Source: an uncultured Oligella sp. (GTDB lineage Bacteria; Pseudomonadota; Gammaproteobacteria; Burkholderiales; Burkholderiaceae_B). From it: 64,000 nt of DNA. The translations under genes and the position numbers were made by a program. The notes beneath the pieces were generated by a model. That model did no database searches, was not told the DNA's origin, and saw only the letters and a program-made list of their open reading frames with translations. Within the stretch, counting starts at the first letter, position 1. Each line of letters begins with the position of its first letter. The stretch is taken from positions 91,082 to 155,081 of the forward strand of contig CANROD010000001.1 of assembly GCA_947632105.1 (NCBI GenBank), read 5' to 3'. Shown in pieces: positions 8,676 through 19,173 of this stretch.

Positions 8676-10142
8676 TTAACGTCGCCAAAAATGCGGAGTG
8701 AAAATCACAAAAACGGTCAGTAGCTCCAAGCGCCCTAACAACATAGCCGCAATTCCTATCCACAACTGTAAATCATTAAATCCAGAGTAATCACTCATAG
8801 GCCCAACAGAACCCAACGCCGGACCAATATTACCAACTAACGCAACGGCCGCACTCAACGCATCAACCTCTTCTGCACCACCAAACCCAAGCAATACAAA
8901 AACCACCATAACAGTCATAAAGTACATGGCGATAAACATCATCACAGAAAGCAGAACCGAGTTCGAGACTGCCATTTCTCTAAAACGCACTGGGAACACG
9001 CCACGAGGATGCAACAAACGCTGCATCTCGACTCTAAGCTGCCTAAAGACCAACAGTATACGAATCAATTTAATACCACCGCCAGTTGAACCACCTGATG
9101 AGGCAAAGGTTCCCAACGCTAACATAAGAACTGGCACCACAAAAGGCCAACTCAAATAATTATCACTGGCAAAACCAGTAGTCGTTGCTACTGATACAGT
9201 ATTAAAAACCCCATAACGCAAGGCCTCAATCCATGTCCCATAGGCATCCGAAAAATATAAGTAAACACTAATTAAAAGAGCGCTACCCAAGACTAACTTC
9301 AGAAAAGGAAACGCCTCCGGACAATACTTATATTGACGTAAGTCTCGATATTTAAGCACCTTAAAGTGAGTCGCGAAGTTAATCCCTGCAAAAAGCATAA
9401 ACACTACAGCAACAATTTCTACTGCCATACTATCAATCGTCTGATAGCCATGATTAAAACTGGAAAAACCACCCAAAGATATAGTTGAGGCGGCATGACA
9501 CCAAGCATCAAACCAGCTCAGTCCGGCTATTCTATATGCGACCACACAAAACAAAGAGGCTACAAAATAGATACCGTAAAGCATTTTTGCCGTACTAGCA
9601 ATACGTGGAGTTAGCCTCTCATCCTTAAGAGGCCCCTGCATTTCACCCTGCATTAACTCTCGACCACCCACATTGAATAAGGGTAAAATCGCAACCGCTA
9701 ATAATAGAATACCCATGCCGCCAAACCATAGCAAGGAATTACGCCAAAGATTGACAGACTTTGGTAAGGATTCCACCTGATTAATGACTGTAGCACCTGT
9801 TGTGGTCAGTCCTGACATTCCCTCAAAAACAGCATTAGTAAAGCTAAACCCTTCTTGAGTCTGCTGCACAGTCAAATAGATAGGCAACGCACTGATTACA
9901 GCCAAGCTAACCCACGCCAAAAAGACTAATAAAATACCTTCTCTCTTACGCAAAGTCTCTCTAAAAGGCCAGCATAATAAGGTCAATACTACACCTGATG
10001 CGAGACAGACAGCCCCTGAAAGCAAAAAATGCTCAGCGGCACCATCATCAAATAAAATAGAAGCAAGAAAATGAAACAGAAAGATCGGCGTAAAGGCCAT
10101 TATGATCAGTCCCAACTTGTGCAATGGACTTAATATATGCAT
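8676..10142 (-). CDS. trkH: Trk-type potassium uptake channel, membrane subunit
   Basis: 488 aa, about ten hydrophobic segments arranged as four M1-P-M2 repeats. Selectivity-filter-like P-loops are visible (TTTGATVI, STISLGGFSS, TTTGFASDN, GNIGPALGS). It imports K+ together with the cytoplasmic gate TrkA, encoded directly upstream on the same strand (24-bp gap). Length and motifs match TrkH/TrkG. Confidence 0.95.
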   Translation of the reverse strand: MHILSPLHKLGLIIMAFTPIFLFHFLASILFDDGAAEHFLLSGAVCLASGVVLTLLCWPFRETLRKREGILLVFLAWVSLAVISALPIYLTVQQTQEGFSFTNAVFEGMSGLTTTGATVINQVESLPKSVNLWRNSLLWFGGMGILLLAVAILPLFNVGGRELMQGEMQGPLKDERLTPRIASTAKMLYGIYFVASLFCVVAYRIAGLSWFDAWCHAASTISLGGFSSFNHGYQTIDSMAVEIVAVVFMLFAGINFATHFKVLKYRDLRQYKYCPEAFPFLKLVLGSALLISVYLYFSDAYGTWIEALRYGVFNTVSVATTTGFASDNYLSWPFVVPVLMLALGTFASSGGSTGGGIKLIRILLVFRQLRVEMQRLLHPRGVFPVRFREMAVSNSVLLSVMMFIAMYFMTVMVVFVLLGFGGAEEVDALSAAVALVGNIGPALGSVGPMSDYSGFNDLQLWIGIAAMLLGRLELLTVFVIFTPHFWRR

Positions 10143-10166
10143 CTTAGAGTGCCTACGAGGCGTTAA

Positions 10167-11546
10167 CTATAGAACCAAAGCCGAAACCTGGAACAACTTC
10201 TCTACCTGATCCATCGCATTCAGATCACTCACATAAACAATGACATGATCCTCATGCTCAATGACTGTTTCTGCATCCGGAATGATAACCTGCTTCGCAC
10301 GTACAATCGCAGCAAGTACTGAATTTTTTGGCCAAGCAATTTTAGACACACTACGACCAATCACCTTAGAGTTTTCCTTATCACCTAACGCCTTATACTC
10401 CACTGCCTCTGAACGCCCCTGTAGTAGACGATGACCACGAACAACAGCACCTCGCTTTAAATCTCGCATCAAGTCGCCAATCGTAGTCCAAACAGGAGAA
10501 ACAGCAATATCAATTGCGCTACCACGTATTAACTCACTGTAGGACTGACGTGAAACCAACGTGATCACCTTTTCTGCTCCCAAACGTTTAGCTAACAAAG
10601 AAGCCATGATATTCTCTTCGTCAGTATCCATTAAAGCTACAAAAGCATGCATATCCATCACATGCTCATCAAGAAGCAATGTTTCATCAGTACTGTTGCC
10701 ATGCAGCACAATAACACTTTCTGGTAAAACCTTTGCCAGCTCATGACAACGCTGCTCTCTCATTTCGATGATACGAACATTGTAATCTTCGTTAGCTAGT
10801 TGACGAGCTAATCGCTCACCAAGTCTACCTCCTCCCGCAATCATGATATGCCTAACTCGGTGTTGCTGTTTATGCAACTGCCTAATGGCTTTTCGCGCTT
10901 CAGCCGTATCAACGGCGAGAACAACCTCATCATCACGTTCAAGACTAAAGTCTTTTTTCAGAGAAAGAGAACGTTCGTTACGGATCACCTCTAAAATACG
11001 CGCATTAGATTTGGGTAGATTTAAATTATTCTGATTTATTTCTAGCTTTAACAGGTTGCTTTTAGCGCTGACTTTAAGTGTTAACAAGGAAACCAAGTCA
11101 TTCGCAAAGTCAACAATCTCCAAGACCTCAGGAAACTCAACTAAATGAAAAAGATAGTCAGTAATACTTTTCTCAGGGCTAATCACATGGTCTACCCCGA
11201 AGTTTTCAGCACTAAACTCACTATGCTCTAAATAATAAGGTATCCGAAGACGAGCAATGCGGCGTGGTACATTAAAAACCTCTCGCCCCAAATAGCAGGC
11301 TAATAAGTTAACCGCATCAAAGGCTGAACAACATACCATCAAATCCACATCATGTGCACCAGCACGCTCCAACACCACGGGTGAAGTAGCGTCACCATTG
11401 ACAGTACGCAGGTCATCAAACCGCTCCTGCAACTCTGCTAAAGGATGCCGGTCAATATCGACCACCGTCACATCATTCTTAGCATTGATTAAGTTTTGCG
11501 CTAAGCTTGAACCGACACGGCCCGCACCGACAATAAGGATTTTCAT
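10167..11546 (-). CDS. trkA: Trk potassium transporter regulatory subunit TrkA
   Basis: 459 aa with two RCK units. The first Rossmann motif is at the N-terminus (ILIVGAGRVGSSLAQNL) and the second near residue 234 (IMIAGGGRLGERLARQL), each followed by a TrkA-C domain. It binds NAD(H)/ATP and gates TrkH. It sits between ntrX and trkH on the minus strand; ntrX ends 55 bp upstream, so the signalling genes and the potassium genes may share a transcript. Confidence 0.96.
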   Translation of the reverse strand: MKILIVGAGRVGSSLAQNLINAKNDVTVVDIDRHPLAELQERFDDLRTVNGDATSPVVLERAGAHDVDLMVCCSAFDAVNLLACYLGREVFNVPRRIARLRIPYYLEHSEFSAENFGVDHVISPEKSITDYLFHLVEFPEVLEIVDFANDLVSLLTLKVSAKSNLLKLEINQNNLNLPKSNARILEVIRNERSLSLKKDFSLERDDEVVLAVDTAEARKAIRQLHKQQHRVRHIMIAGGGRLGERLARQLANEDYNVRIIEMREQRCHELAKVLPESVIVLHGNSTDETLLLDEHVMDMHAFVALMDTDEENIMASLLAKRLGAEKVITLVSRQSYSELIRGSAIDIAVSPVWTTIGDLMRDLKRGAVVRGHRLLQGRSEAVEYKALGDKENSKVIGRSVSKIAWPKNSVLAAIVRAKQVIIPDAETVIEHEDHVIVYVSDLNAMDQVEKLFQVSALVL

Positions 11547-11601
11547 AAGAACGATCTGCTAAATTAAACTTATAGCGCATTGTGTCGCGCGACACCAACT
11601 A

Positions 11602-12321
11602 CTAATTAGTCTTACGCTTACGAGAAGTATCAATACCCAGCTGACGCAATTTGCGATAAAGGTGCGTACGTTCTAAGCCCGTACGTTCAGAGATTCGCGT
11701 CATACTGCCATTTTCCTGAACTAAATGATACTCAAAATAAGCTCGCTCAAAATCATCCCGAGCCTCACGCAAAGGCAGATCTAACGAGATACGACCTAAC
11801 ATACCGGAGCCTACATGCTCATCCTCAGCAACAGGAGCAATAGCCACTACCGGTGCAACTGCTGGCATTGGAGTCTCTACCGCTGTCGTACCGCTACTTG
11901 ACTTCGGAGCCATTGCAGCCTTGGCGACTGGAACCTCTGCCGTTACTTTACGGACGACAGGTCTGGACAGGCAAGACTGCACAGTTTTAAGTAGCTTTTG
12001 CATGGTGATAGGTTTTTCTAAAAAGTCTACCGCTCCAATCCGGGTCGCCTCAACTGCCGTATCAATTGTAGCGTGACCGCTCATCATCACGACAGGCATA
12101 TCTAATAGCCCCTGAGAACCCCACTCTTTTAAGAGGCTCACACCATCCGTATCCGGCATCCAAATATCAAGTAACACCAAATCTGGACGGTAACGTAAAC
12201 GCGCAGCACGAGCCTCAGAGGCATTTTCTGCCGAGTCGACTGTGTGCCCCTCATCATAAAGAATATCGGCCAGCAGCTCACGAATACCTATTTCATCATC
12301 GACCACCAGAATTTTGGCCAT
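11602..12321 (-). CDS. NtrX-like response regulator lacking the sigma-54 AAA+ domain
   Basis: 239 aa. Residues 1-120 form a receiver domain (ILVVDDEIGIRELL, phospho-acceptor Asp in LVLLDIWMPDTDG at about residue 52, conserved Lys in FLEKPI). Residues 120-180 are an Ala/Val/Pro-rich linker. Residues 185-239 match the NtrX C-terminus: LPLREARDDFERAYFEYHL then the Fis-type helix-turn-helix MTRISERTGLERTHLYRKLR. A classical NtrX has about 240 residues of AAA+ ATPase between these parts; no Walker A or GAFTGA motif is present here. It therefore should not activate sigma-54 promoters and may work like the ActR/PrrA type. It is downstream of the NtrY kinase gene on the same strand (116-bp gap). Confidence 0.88.
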   Translation of the reverse strand: MAKILVVDDEIGIRELLADILYDEGHTVDSAENASEARAARLRYRPDLVLLDIWMPDTDGVSLLKEWGSQGLLDMPVVMMSGHATIDTAVEATRIGAVDFLEKPITMQKLLKTVQSCLSRPVVRKVTAEVPVAKAAMAPKSSSGTTAVETPMPAVAPVVAIAPVAEDEHVGSGMLGRISLDLPLREARDDFERAYFEYHLVQENGSMTRISERTGLERTHLYRKLRQLGIDTSRKRKTN

Positions 12322-12437
12322 ATAAAATTACCTCAATATATGTTGCTTAACTAAAAAGTTGACAATTAAAGCCAAACTTTTTGCATAAGATCATGTTTGT
12401 TGTAAAAATGTTATTGTCTAATTATAACCACGCTTTG

Positions 12438-14792
12438 TTACTTTTGCCTTAATGGAGCCAATCGAGTCAACAAAATTGATACTCGTGCTCCCCCACTTTT
12501 TCGGTTTGCGATCTCAATATTACCGTTATGCTCTTCGATAATCTTACGTACAATCGCCAGACCCAAACCAGTTCCCGTTTTTTTCGTAGTTACGTAAGGC
12601 TCAAACACACTTTGTAAAACATGCTCAGGAAAGCCTATTCCCCTATCCTCAATAGTAATGCGAAGCATATCTTGTTTTTGCTTGGCATCCTGCTCTGACT
12701 CAAGAAGCTTAGTAGAAATCCTCAGCCCTGGCTCATCACCCTGTAATTCCAAACCCTCCATCGCATCACGAGCATTACCTAATAAATTATTCATAACCTG
12801 ACGCAACTGTGTTTCATCTACGTCAGCTAATGGCAAGGCAGGATCTAAACTTAATTCAATTTGATGCGTTAAAGGCTCCTCTTTATTTTTCTGCTCCGGC
12901 TCCCAGCCATATAACACCGCAATATCAATAATAAGTGCATTGATATCAATGGTTGAAAAGTTCGCCGGCGGCGTCCGTGCATAGTCTCGAAAATCATTGA
13001 CCATATTTTTCAACGAAGTAACCTGATTAATAATCGTGTTAGTTGAGCGTAGCAACATCGCCGCATCCTTTTCATCCAACTTGTCCTCTAACTTCATGGC
13101 TAAACGCTCTGCAGATAATTGTATCGGCGTCAACGGATTTTTAATTTCATGCGCTAAACGACGTGCCACCTCACCCCAAGCGACTGTACGACTAGCTGAC
13201 ATAACCTCAGAAATATCATCAAACACAACTAAGTAGCCAGTAAAGTGGCTCTCCACCATAAGTCGTGTACCACGCATCAATAAAGTACAAATACGATGCT
13301 GTTCAAGACTCTCTGTTGATTCATTAGCATCATGAAAATTTAATTCAATTTGCTCTTGCCAATAAGCCTTTTCTGACTCAACTGCTGCATGCTTAGTAAA
13401 AGCACTACGGATAGCCTTGGTAAACTCGCCTAACCCATTGATAAACTCCAGTGGTCGTCCCCTTGCACCACGTAAATCAGCATGCAAAATATTACTTGCA
13501 CCAAGATTAACTGAGCTCACATTAAAGCGTGTATCAAAAACAATCACCCCACTACTCAAACTGCCCATCACATTTTCTAAATACACATTAGATTTTTCCA
13601 ACTGCTTTCTATTAGTCTCTACTTGACGACGAGCCTCATCCAACTGAAAAGTCATCACGTTAAAAGAACGTGTTAACTGCGTAATCTCATCACGTACATT
13701 AGGCTCTGGTAATGGCCTATAATCGCCTACTGCGACAGCTTGTGTACCCTCAGCCAAGGTTAATAAGGGCTGCACAACACGCCGAGCCAGACTAAGCGCA
13801 GCCGCCAATGAAGCCAACACCGTCATCACAAGCGCCAAGGTCAACGTAATAGTAAATAAACGCCTTAAACTAGTACGTGACAGGGACAACTCCTCATAAT
13901 CACGAATCCCCTGCTGCACCTCATTCATGTTGAGTGCGATACTTTCAGGTACCGCGCGAGTCACCTGTAGCCAGTAAGTTTCTGATGAAGATGGCGCAGA
14001 AAGCAAACTGTCATAACGGAGCTGATTAGCAATCACGGGAACGATAACGCGAATTCTAAACGATGGCTTCGCAGGACTAGAGTCAGGCATAATTTCCGCT
14101 TGCGCATAGCCATTCGACAGCCGCAATTGATTCATAATGCTAGAAGAAGGTAACTCAGGTAGTAAACTACCAAATCCCGTGCCAGCAAAAGCGATTACCT
14201 GACTCCCTGACACGCCAGAAAACACTAAAGCGTCGGTAATCACTGAATTAGAATCTCGCTGCTGAGCAAGCATCAACGGAATTTCAGCATCACTAAAGTT
14301 TCTTAACTCCAAAGCCATTTGTCGTGCTCTTGTTGAGAGATCTTGCACATAACTATTTAAAGAAGCACGACCCAAAGACAGTCCAGACTCTAAAGCACTA
14401 TCAACTTTGACATTGAACCAAGACTCCACCGACTTAGCCATAAACTGCACTGAAATCACATAAATCAAGAGCCCAGGCAGCACCGCCATAATCGCAAAAA
14501 CAAAAGCAAAACGACTAGTCAACTTAGCACCAAATTGACGACGACGTATTTGTCGTATCAAACGCACGATTAACACTGTGACCCACAACACTAAGATCAG
14601 TATCAACACGCCATTAAGCATCAACAACAAATCAAATTGTTGAGTCAATCCCGAGACATTATCGGTCGCTCTGAACAACATCAGCAATAAGGTGATTAAA
14701 CCAATAATCCCCATTGCTAAACCCAGTTTAAAAAACCAACCTATTAATCGTTGGATTTTAGAGTTGATGTTTGAAAAATTAACTTTTGCCAT
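12438..14792 (-). CDS. ntrY: NtrY-type sensor histidine kinase
   Basis: About 784 aa from the ATG at 14792; a TTG six codons further upstream extends the frame. Three or four N-terminal transmembrane segments (to about residue 115) are followed by a periplasmic or linker region, another membrane segment (about 320-345), HAMP (VVQPLLTLAEGTQAVAVGDY), a PAS region and the HisKA motif RRLAHEIKNPLTPIQLSAERL. The HATPase has N, G1 and G2 boxes (NNLLGNARDAM, EDRGIGFP, GTGLGLAIV). It is the partner of the short NtrX-like regulator. Its start overlaps the end of the DUF4390 gene by about 49 bp, indicating translational coupling. Confidence 0.92.
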   Translation of the reverse strand: MAKVNFSNINSKIQRLIGWFFKLGLAMGIIGLITLLLMLFRATDNVSGLTQQFDLLLMLNGVLILILVLWVTVLIVRLIRQIRRRQFGAKLTSRFAFVFAIMAVLPGLLIYVISVQFMAKSVESWFNVKVDSALESGLSLGRASLNSYVQDLSTRARQMALELRNFSDAEIPLMLAQQRDSNSVITDALVFSGVSGSQVIAFAGTGFGSLLPELPSSSIMNQLRLSNGYAQAEIMPDSSPAKPSFRIRVIVPVIANQLRYDSLLSAPSSSETYWLQVTRAVPESIALNMNEVQQGIRDYEELSLSRTSLRRLFTITLTLALVMTVLASLAAALSLARRVVQPLLTLAEGTQAVAVGDYRPLPEPNVRDEITQLTRSFNVMTFQLDEARRQVETNRKQLEKSNVYLENVMGSLSSGVIVFDTRFNVSSVNLGASNILHADLRGARGRPLEFINGLGEFTKAIRSAFTKHAAVESEKAYWQEQIELNFHDANESTESLEQHRICTLLMRGTRLMVESHFTGYLVVFDDISEVMSASRTVAWGEVARRLAHEIKNPLTPIQLSAERLAMKLEDKLDEKDAAMLLRSTNTIINQVTSLKNMVNDFRDYARTPPANFSTIDINALIIDIAVLYGWEPEQKNKEEPLTHQIELSLDPALPLADVDETQLRQVMNNLLGNARDAMEGLELQGDEPGLRISTKLLESEQDAKQKQDMLRITIEDRGIGFPEHVLQSVFEPYVTTKKTGTGLGLAIVRKIIEEHNGNIEIANRKSGGARVSILLTRLAPLRQK

Positions 14793-15382
14793 TCTGATGA
14801 TAGTGACCAAACACTACGAAAATTAAATAAATCAAATTTAAAAGCACCCGGTAACTGTGTTGTATCGAGGTGCAACTTAAGCTCAGCGGAGTACTGTTTA
14901 TCTGCCTCCAGAAGCGGCAACATGAGTCTCATTGTGTTATTACTACTAATATATTTCAATGAATCCTCAAGCGAAATCTCTTGACTGACTCGTTTACCAT
15001 TGTCTACACTCCACTGTCTTAACAGTGGTTGATAATTAATCAACCACTGTCGAGATTGATGGACCAATACTTTTTCAAAAAAATACCATATAGGCTCGGT
15101 CACTTTGATCTCATAGACAAAAGATAACGGCACACCACGCATCGCTGCACTCATCAAATCCGGATCTAAAGTCACTGCTAAATCTGCGCTAATCCTTAGT
15201 TCAGCCCTATCCCCTACGACCTGATAATCCACCACTTGGATATTTTCAACCGTCGCAGTTGATTGTCCACTTGGCTCATTCAAAATAGCATCCTGACTAC
15301 AAGCTGCCATCAAGGCAGTAAGTGTAAAGATGCTCAAGAAGCGCTTAATGCTTTTGAAATAAAGCATAAAAGAAACCATCAT
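14744..15382 (-). CDS. DUF4390 lipoprotein-like protein
   Basis: 212 aa. The N-terminus (SIKRFLSIFTLTALMAACSQD) looks like a lipoprotein signal with cysteine at about residue 28, although the -3 position is Met rather than Leu. The body fits DUF4390, a small betaproteobacterial family encoded between rsmB and ntrY; its function is unknown. Overlaps with both rsmB (38 bp) and ntrY make a tight operon. By position it could feed an envelope signal to NtrY, but nothing in the sequence proves that. A Met five codons in is an alternative start. Confidence 0.75.
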   Translation of the reverse strand: MMVSFMLYFKSIKRFLSIFTLTALMAACSQDAILNEPSGQSTATVENIQVVDYQVVGDRAELRISADLAVTLDPDLMSAAMRGVPLSFVYEIKVTEPIWYFFEKVLVHQSRQWLINYQPLLRQWSVDNGKRVSQEISLEDSLKYISSNNTMRLMLPLLEADKQYSAELKLHLDTTQLPGAFKFDLFNFRSVWSLSSEWQKLIFQTSTLKSND

Positions 15383-16709
15383 GCTTAATCATGCCGCTAT
15401 CATCCGGCAAGGCTAACATCTGCCCTAAGGCTGGCAGCCTTGTTGCTCCAGGTAAATGCTCAGCCAAATAAACCGCCTGCAACTCACCCTCCTCGGGAAA
15501 AATCGAACAAGTAATATAAAGCAAATGACCGCCAGGCTTTAAAGTTGTCCAAAGCGCCTGCACAATCTCTCGCTGCAGCGCTGAGGTCTTGTTCACATCC
15601 TCTGGTCGACGCAACCATTTAATATCTGGATGACGACGAACAATCCCAGCTGCAGTACAAGGTACATCAGCCATAATCGCATCAAAAGGCTGACCATCGT
15701 ACCACGTCGCAATATCAGCAGCATCCGCCGCTAAGCTACGAATTTGATAGCCGTCATGTTCCTCATGATACGCTTTAGAAAGACCTAGACGATCCAAGTT
15801 TTCATCAACTCGCTGCAGTCGTCGCTCATCCACATCTAAAATCGTCATATCGAGATCGTAATGCTCCAGCATATGAGATGTCTTGCCCCCAGGCGCTGCA
15901 CAAGCGTCTAATACTCGCTGGCCATTTTGTAATGGCAACATCTTAATCGCTTGCTGAGCAGCCAAGTCTTGCACGGAGAAGCGCCCCTCAGCAAAACCTG
16001 GAATTTGCGGGACTGGCACGGCTTGTGGCAAAGCCAGTGCATCCTCATCAAGCTGCACAGCGTTAATACCCGCTTCACTTAAGGCTTGTTGAAACTCAGC
16101 CATTGAGCCTCGACGTCGATTAACACGTAGACAAAGTGTGGCCGGTCGGTTTGCTGCCTTTAAAAGCGCCTTATACTGTTGTGGATAGGCATTGCGCAAC
16201 GCATCGATCCACCATTGAGGAAAGTTATAACGAACCTCTTCTTGCTGCCAAACCTGCTCTAACAGCTCATTTGACTCACGCTTATATCGTCTGAGACAGG
16301 CATTTAGCAGCCCTCTAAAAGCCGCTGTTTTTTTATGAAGTGTGGTAGCCTTAACTGCTTCGTTCACCAACGTGAAAGCATCATAGCTCGGTATATCAGC
16401 GGATGCCGTATCTTCTCCCTCAGTCTCATCATGCTCTAATGCTAAAAAGTCCTCAGCACTTAAAAGCACGAGTGATAAGACCAATAAGGACTTAAACAAA
16501 GGGTTAGGCGCTTTTTTACTCAACAACTGCTCACTCAGTGCAAGCCCTCTGCCCCAATGACGCAAAGCATAAAAACTAAGAGCCTGCACACCCCCTCGAT
16601 GACGCTCATCAACCATAGGAAGTAGACTACTTAAAGACTGCCCAGCCATAACTTGCTGTACCACGCTGGCACTTTCTGCGAGAAGCTCAGATAAAGGAAT
16701 TTTTGACAT
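15345..16709 (-). CDS. rsmB: 16S rRNA (cytosine(967)-C5)-methyltransferase
   Basis: 454 aa. An N-terminal NusB-like RNA-binding region (to about residue 165, ending AFRGLLNACLRRYKRE) is followed by the Fmu methyltransferase domain. That domain shows the SAM motif VLDACAAPGGKTSHMLE, the PC motif IMADVPCTAAGIVRRHPDIKW and the second catalytic cysteine in LLYITCSIFPEEGE. It is the first gene of the rsmB-DUF4390-ntrY-ntrX cluster and diverges from rimO across about 105 bp. Confidence 0.95.
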   Translation of the reverse strand: MSKIPLSELLAESASVVQQVMAGQSLSSLLPMVDERHRGGVQALSFYALRHWGRGLALSEQLLSKKAPNPLFKSLLVLSLVLLSAEDFLALEHDETEGEDTASADIPSYDAFTLVNEAVKATTLHKKTAAFRGLLNACLRRYKRESNELLEQVWQQEEVRYNFPQWWIDALRNAYPQQYKALLKAANRPATLCLRVNRRRGSMAEFQQALSEAGINAVQLDEDALALPQAVPVPQIPGFAEGRFSVQDLAAQQAIKMLPLQNGQRVLDACAAPGGKTSHMLEHYDLDMTILDVDERRLQRVDENLDRLGLSKAYHEEHDGYQIRSLAADAADIATWYDGQPFDAIMADVPCTAAGIVRRHPDIKWLRRPEDVNKTSALQREIVQALWTTLKPGGHLLYITCSIFPEEGELQAVYLAEHLPGATRLPALGQMLALPDDSGMIKHDGFFYALFQKH

Positions 16710-16814
16710 AGATTACCGGAAGAGAAATTCAGACTCTAGTTTACCTTCTAAAATGCTAAAATTAACTGTTAGATTCTTTAAAAACAATTCTTATTTCAAA
16801 AGATTAGCATTATT

Positions 16815-18140
16815 ATGAGCTCTCCTAAAGTCGGCTTTGTCAGCTTAGGCTGTCCAAAAGCATTGGTAGACTCTGAACGTATTCTTACTCAGTTACGTTC
16901 AGAGGGTTATGAAATTTCTCCCACCTATGAGGGGGCAGATGTCGTCGTGGTTAACACCTGTGGCTTTATCGATAGTGCTAAGGCTGAGTCTTTAGACGCG
17001 ATTGGTGAGGCTTTAGCAGAAAATGGTCGGGTCGTAGTGACTGGCTGCATGGGTGTCGAAGAGGAAACGATCCGCGCAGTCCACCCTAGCGTATTGTCCG
17101 TTAGTGGCCCTCAACAGTATGAAGAGGTAGTGCGTGCAGTACATGAAGCAGTACCTCCAGCTATCGACCACGATCCCTTCATTGACTTAGTGCCACCGCA
17201 AGGCATTCGTTTAACGCCACGTCACTATGCCTACTTAAAAATTTCTGAAGGCTGTAACCACTCTTGCTCTTTCTGTATTATCCCTTCCATGCGTGGTCGT
17301 TTAGTAAGTAGACCAATCGACGATGTGATGGATGAGGCGCAGCGATTAGTCAATGCAGGCGTTAAGGAAATATTGGTTATTTCTCAGGACACCAGTGCTT
17401 ACGGTGTTGATATTAAATACCGTACCGGTTTCTGGCAAGGTCGCCCTATCAAAACGCAGATGACAGCACTTTGTGATGCTTTAAGTGAGCTAGGTGTCTG
17501 GGTACGTTTACACTACGTATACCCTTATCCTAATGTTGACGATGTAATCCCGTTGATGGCCGAGGGCAAGATCCTGCCTTATTTAGATATCCCTTTCCAG
17601 CACGCCAGTCCTAAAGTTCTACGTGCGATGAAGCGTCCTGCGTTTGAGGATCGAACCTTAGCGCGTATTCACAAATGGCGTGAGCAATGCCCTGATATTA
17701 CGATTCGTTCTACGTTTATCGTGGGCTTTCCAGGTGAAACAGAGGAAGATTTCCAGTACTTATTAGATTGGTTAACTGAGGCTCAACTTGATCGCGTTGG
17801 TTGTTTCAAATACTCACCTGTTGACGGTGCACCTGCCAATGAGCTTGATGAGCCGGTACCTGATGAGGTTAAGAATGACCGTTGGGAACGTTTCATGACG
17901 CACCAGCAAGCTATTTCCGCAGCTAAGTTACAAAACAAAATCGGTCGTACCATTGAGGTATTGATTGATGAGCTCAATGAGCATGGTATCGCCATTGGTC
18001 GCTCAGCAGCAGATGCACCGGAAATTGATGGGGTAGTTTATGTTGACAGTCCATATGAGCTAAAATCTGGCGACATTGTCAAATGCGTCGTCACCGACGC
18101 TGATGCCTATGATCTGTTTGCAGATACGATTGATGACTAA
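16815..18140 (+). CDS. rimO: Ribosomal protein uS12 methylthiotransferase
   Basis: 441 aa radical-SAM enzyme that adds a methylthio group to Asp of ribosomal protein uS12. The N-terminal auxiliary cluster cysteines are in [17 protein letters not shown] and VTGCMG. The radical SAM CxxxCxxC motif is [13 protein letters not shown] at about residues 146-158, and a C-terminal TRAM domain follows. Length and motifs are standard. It converges on fmt, with an 11-bp perfect hairpin between the two. Confidence 0.96.
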   Translation: MSSPKVGFVSLGCPKALVDSERILTQLRSEGYEISPTYEGADVVVVNTCGFIDSAKAESLDAIGEALAENGRVVVTGCMGVEEETIRAVHPSVLSVSGPQQYEEVVRAVHEAVPPAIDHDPFIDLVPPQGIRLTPRHYAYLKISEGCNHSCSFCIIPSMRGRLVSRPIDDVMDEAQRLVNAGVKEILVISQDTSAYGVDIKYRTGFWQGRPIKTQMTALCDALSELGVWVRLHYVYPYPNVDDVIPLMAEGKILPYLDIPFQHASPKVLRAMKRPAFEDRTLARIHKWREQCPDITIRSTFIVGFPGETEEDFQYLLDWLTEAQLDRVGCFKYSPVDGAPANELDEPVPDEVKNDRWERFMTHQQAISAAKLQNKIGRTIEVLIDELNEHGIAIGRSAADAPEIDGVVYVDSPYELKSGDIVKCVVTDADAYDLFADTIDD

Positions 18141-18155
18141 GAACATCATCTAGCC

Positions 18156-18182
18156 GCTATGCGGTACTTTTTACCGCATAGC
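18156..18182. terminator. Hairpin between convergent rimO and fmt
   Basis: A perfect 11-bp inverted repeat (GCTATGCGGTA / TACCGCATAGC) with the loop CTTTT lies just after the rimO stop and before the fmt stop. There is no long U tract on either side, so it is a likely but not strong bidirectional terminator. Confidence 0.6.
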
Positions 18183-18205
18183 ATCTGCGCGGACTAAAGG
18201 CTTAA

Positions 18206-19156
18206 CTAATCGCGCCAGCCTTGTACAAACTGCTCAGCGAGTTGGCGCTTACCACCAGCTCGCTGTAGCTCTGTTAGGCGCAATGCACCTTGACCACACG
18301 CCACATCCACACCATCAACAGAGCGCGCTAAGACCGTGCCAGGTTTCGCTGCTATCGCAGCAGCACCACCCAAAAGCTCCGCAGACCAAACTTTAACTGG
18401 CTCAGCAAACCCCTCTAAAAGCACCTTAGCTCCCGGCACTGGCGTAAAGGCTCGAATCTTACGCTCTAACACCTCTGCTGACTCCGTCCACTCTAAAATC
18501 GCCTCAGCCTTGGTAAGCTTTTCAGCATACGTAACGCCGGCGTCATCCTGCACTTGTAACTCAAAAGCCTCTGCGCCATCCGCCTGTAAGCTAGTCAGAG
18601 CCTCAACAATCGCTTCTGCACCTAAGACCGCTAGTGCATCATGCAATTCAGCCGCATTCATTCTCTCTATCGGTAATCTTTTCTCTAACAAAATAGGACC
18701 GGTATCAAGACCAGCTTCCATCTGCATAATGCCCACACCAGTATACTCATCACCTGACTCAATTGCGCGCTGAATTGGTGCGGCACCGCGCCAACGCGGC
18801 AATAAGCTAGCATGAATATTGAGACAACCATACTTAGGTAGGTCCAAAGTCCACTGCGGTAAAATCAAGCCATAAGCAGCAACCACCATTACATCTGGCT
18901 GCAACGCTTCTAAAGTAGCGCGTGCAGCTGCAGCATCCTCAGGATACTTGCCATCTAGTCGCAAACTAATTGGTTGCAACACCTCAACACCACGCACTAA
19001 CGCTTCCTGCTTCACAGCACTAGGTGTCAACTTCATACCTCGACCTGCCGGCCGATCCGGCTGCGTCATCACCAAAGGCACCTCAAAACCAGCATCAGCA
19101 ATTGCTGCATAAGCTAAACGGGCAAACTCCGGCGTACCGGCAAATACTACTTTCAT
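18206..19156 (-). CDS. fmt: Methionyl-tRNA formyltransferase
   Basis: 316 aa. Formyltransferase motifs are [34 protein letters not shown] (catalytic Asn/His) and the downstream [17 protein letters not shown] with catalytic Asp. The C-terminal OB-like domain carries [12 protein letters not shown]. It formylates initiator Met-tRNA. Elsewhere fmt usually pairs with def; here no def is adjacent, and a DUF484 gene lies 18 bp upstream on the same strand. Confidence 0.97.
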   Translation of the reverse strand: MKVVFAGTPEFARLAYAAIADAGFEVPLVMTQPDRPAGRGMKLTPSAVKQEALVRGVEVLQPISLRLDGKYPEDAAAARATLEALQPDVMVVAAYGLILPQWTLDLPKYGCLNIHASLLPRWRGAAPIQRAIESGDEYTGVGIMQMEAGLDTGPILLEKRLPIERMNAAELHDALAVLGAEAIVEALTSLQADGAEAFELQVQDDAGVTYAEKLTKAEAILEWTESAEVLERKIRAFTPVPGAKVLLEGFAEPVKVWSAELLGGAAAIAAKPGTVLARSVDGVDVACGQGALRLTELQRAGGKRQLAEQFVQGWRD

Positions 19157-19173
19157 TTAAATATCTCGACTAA

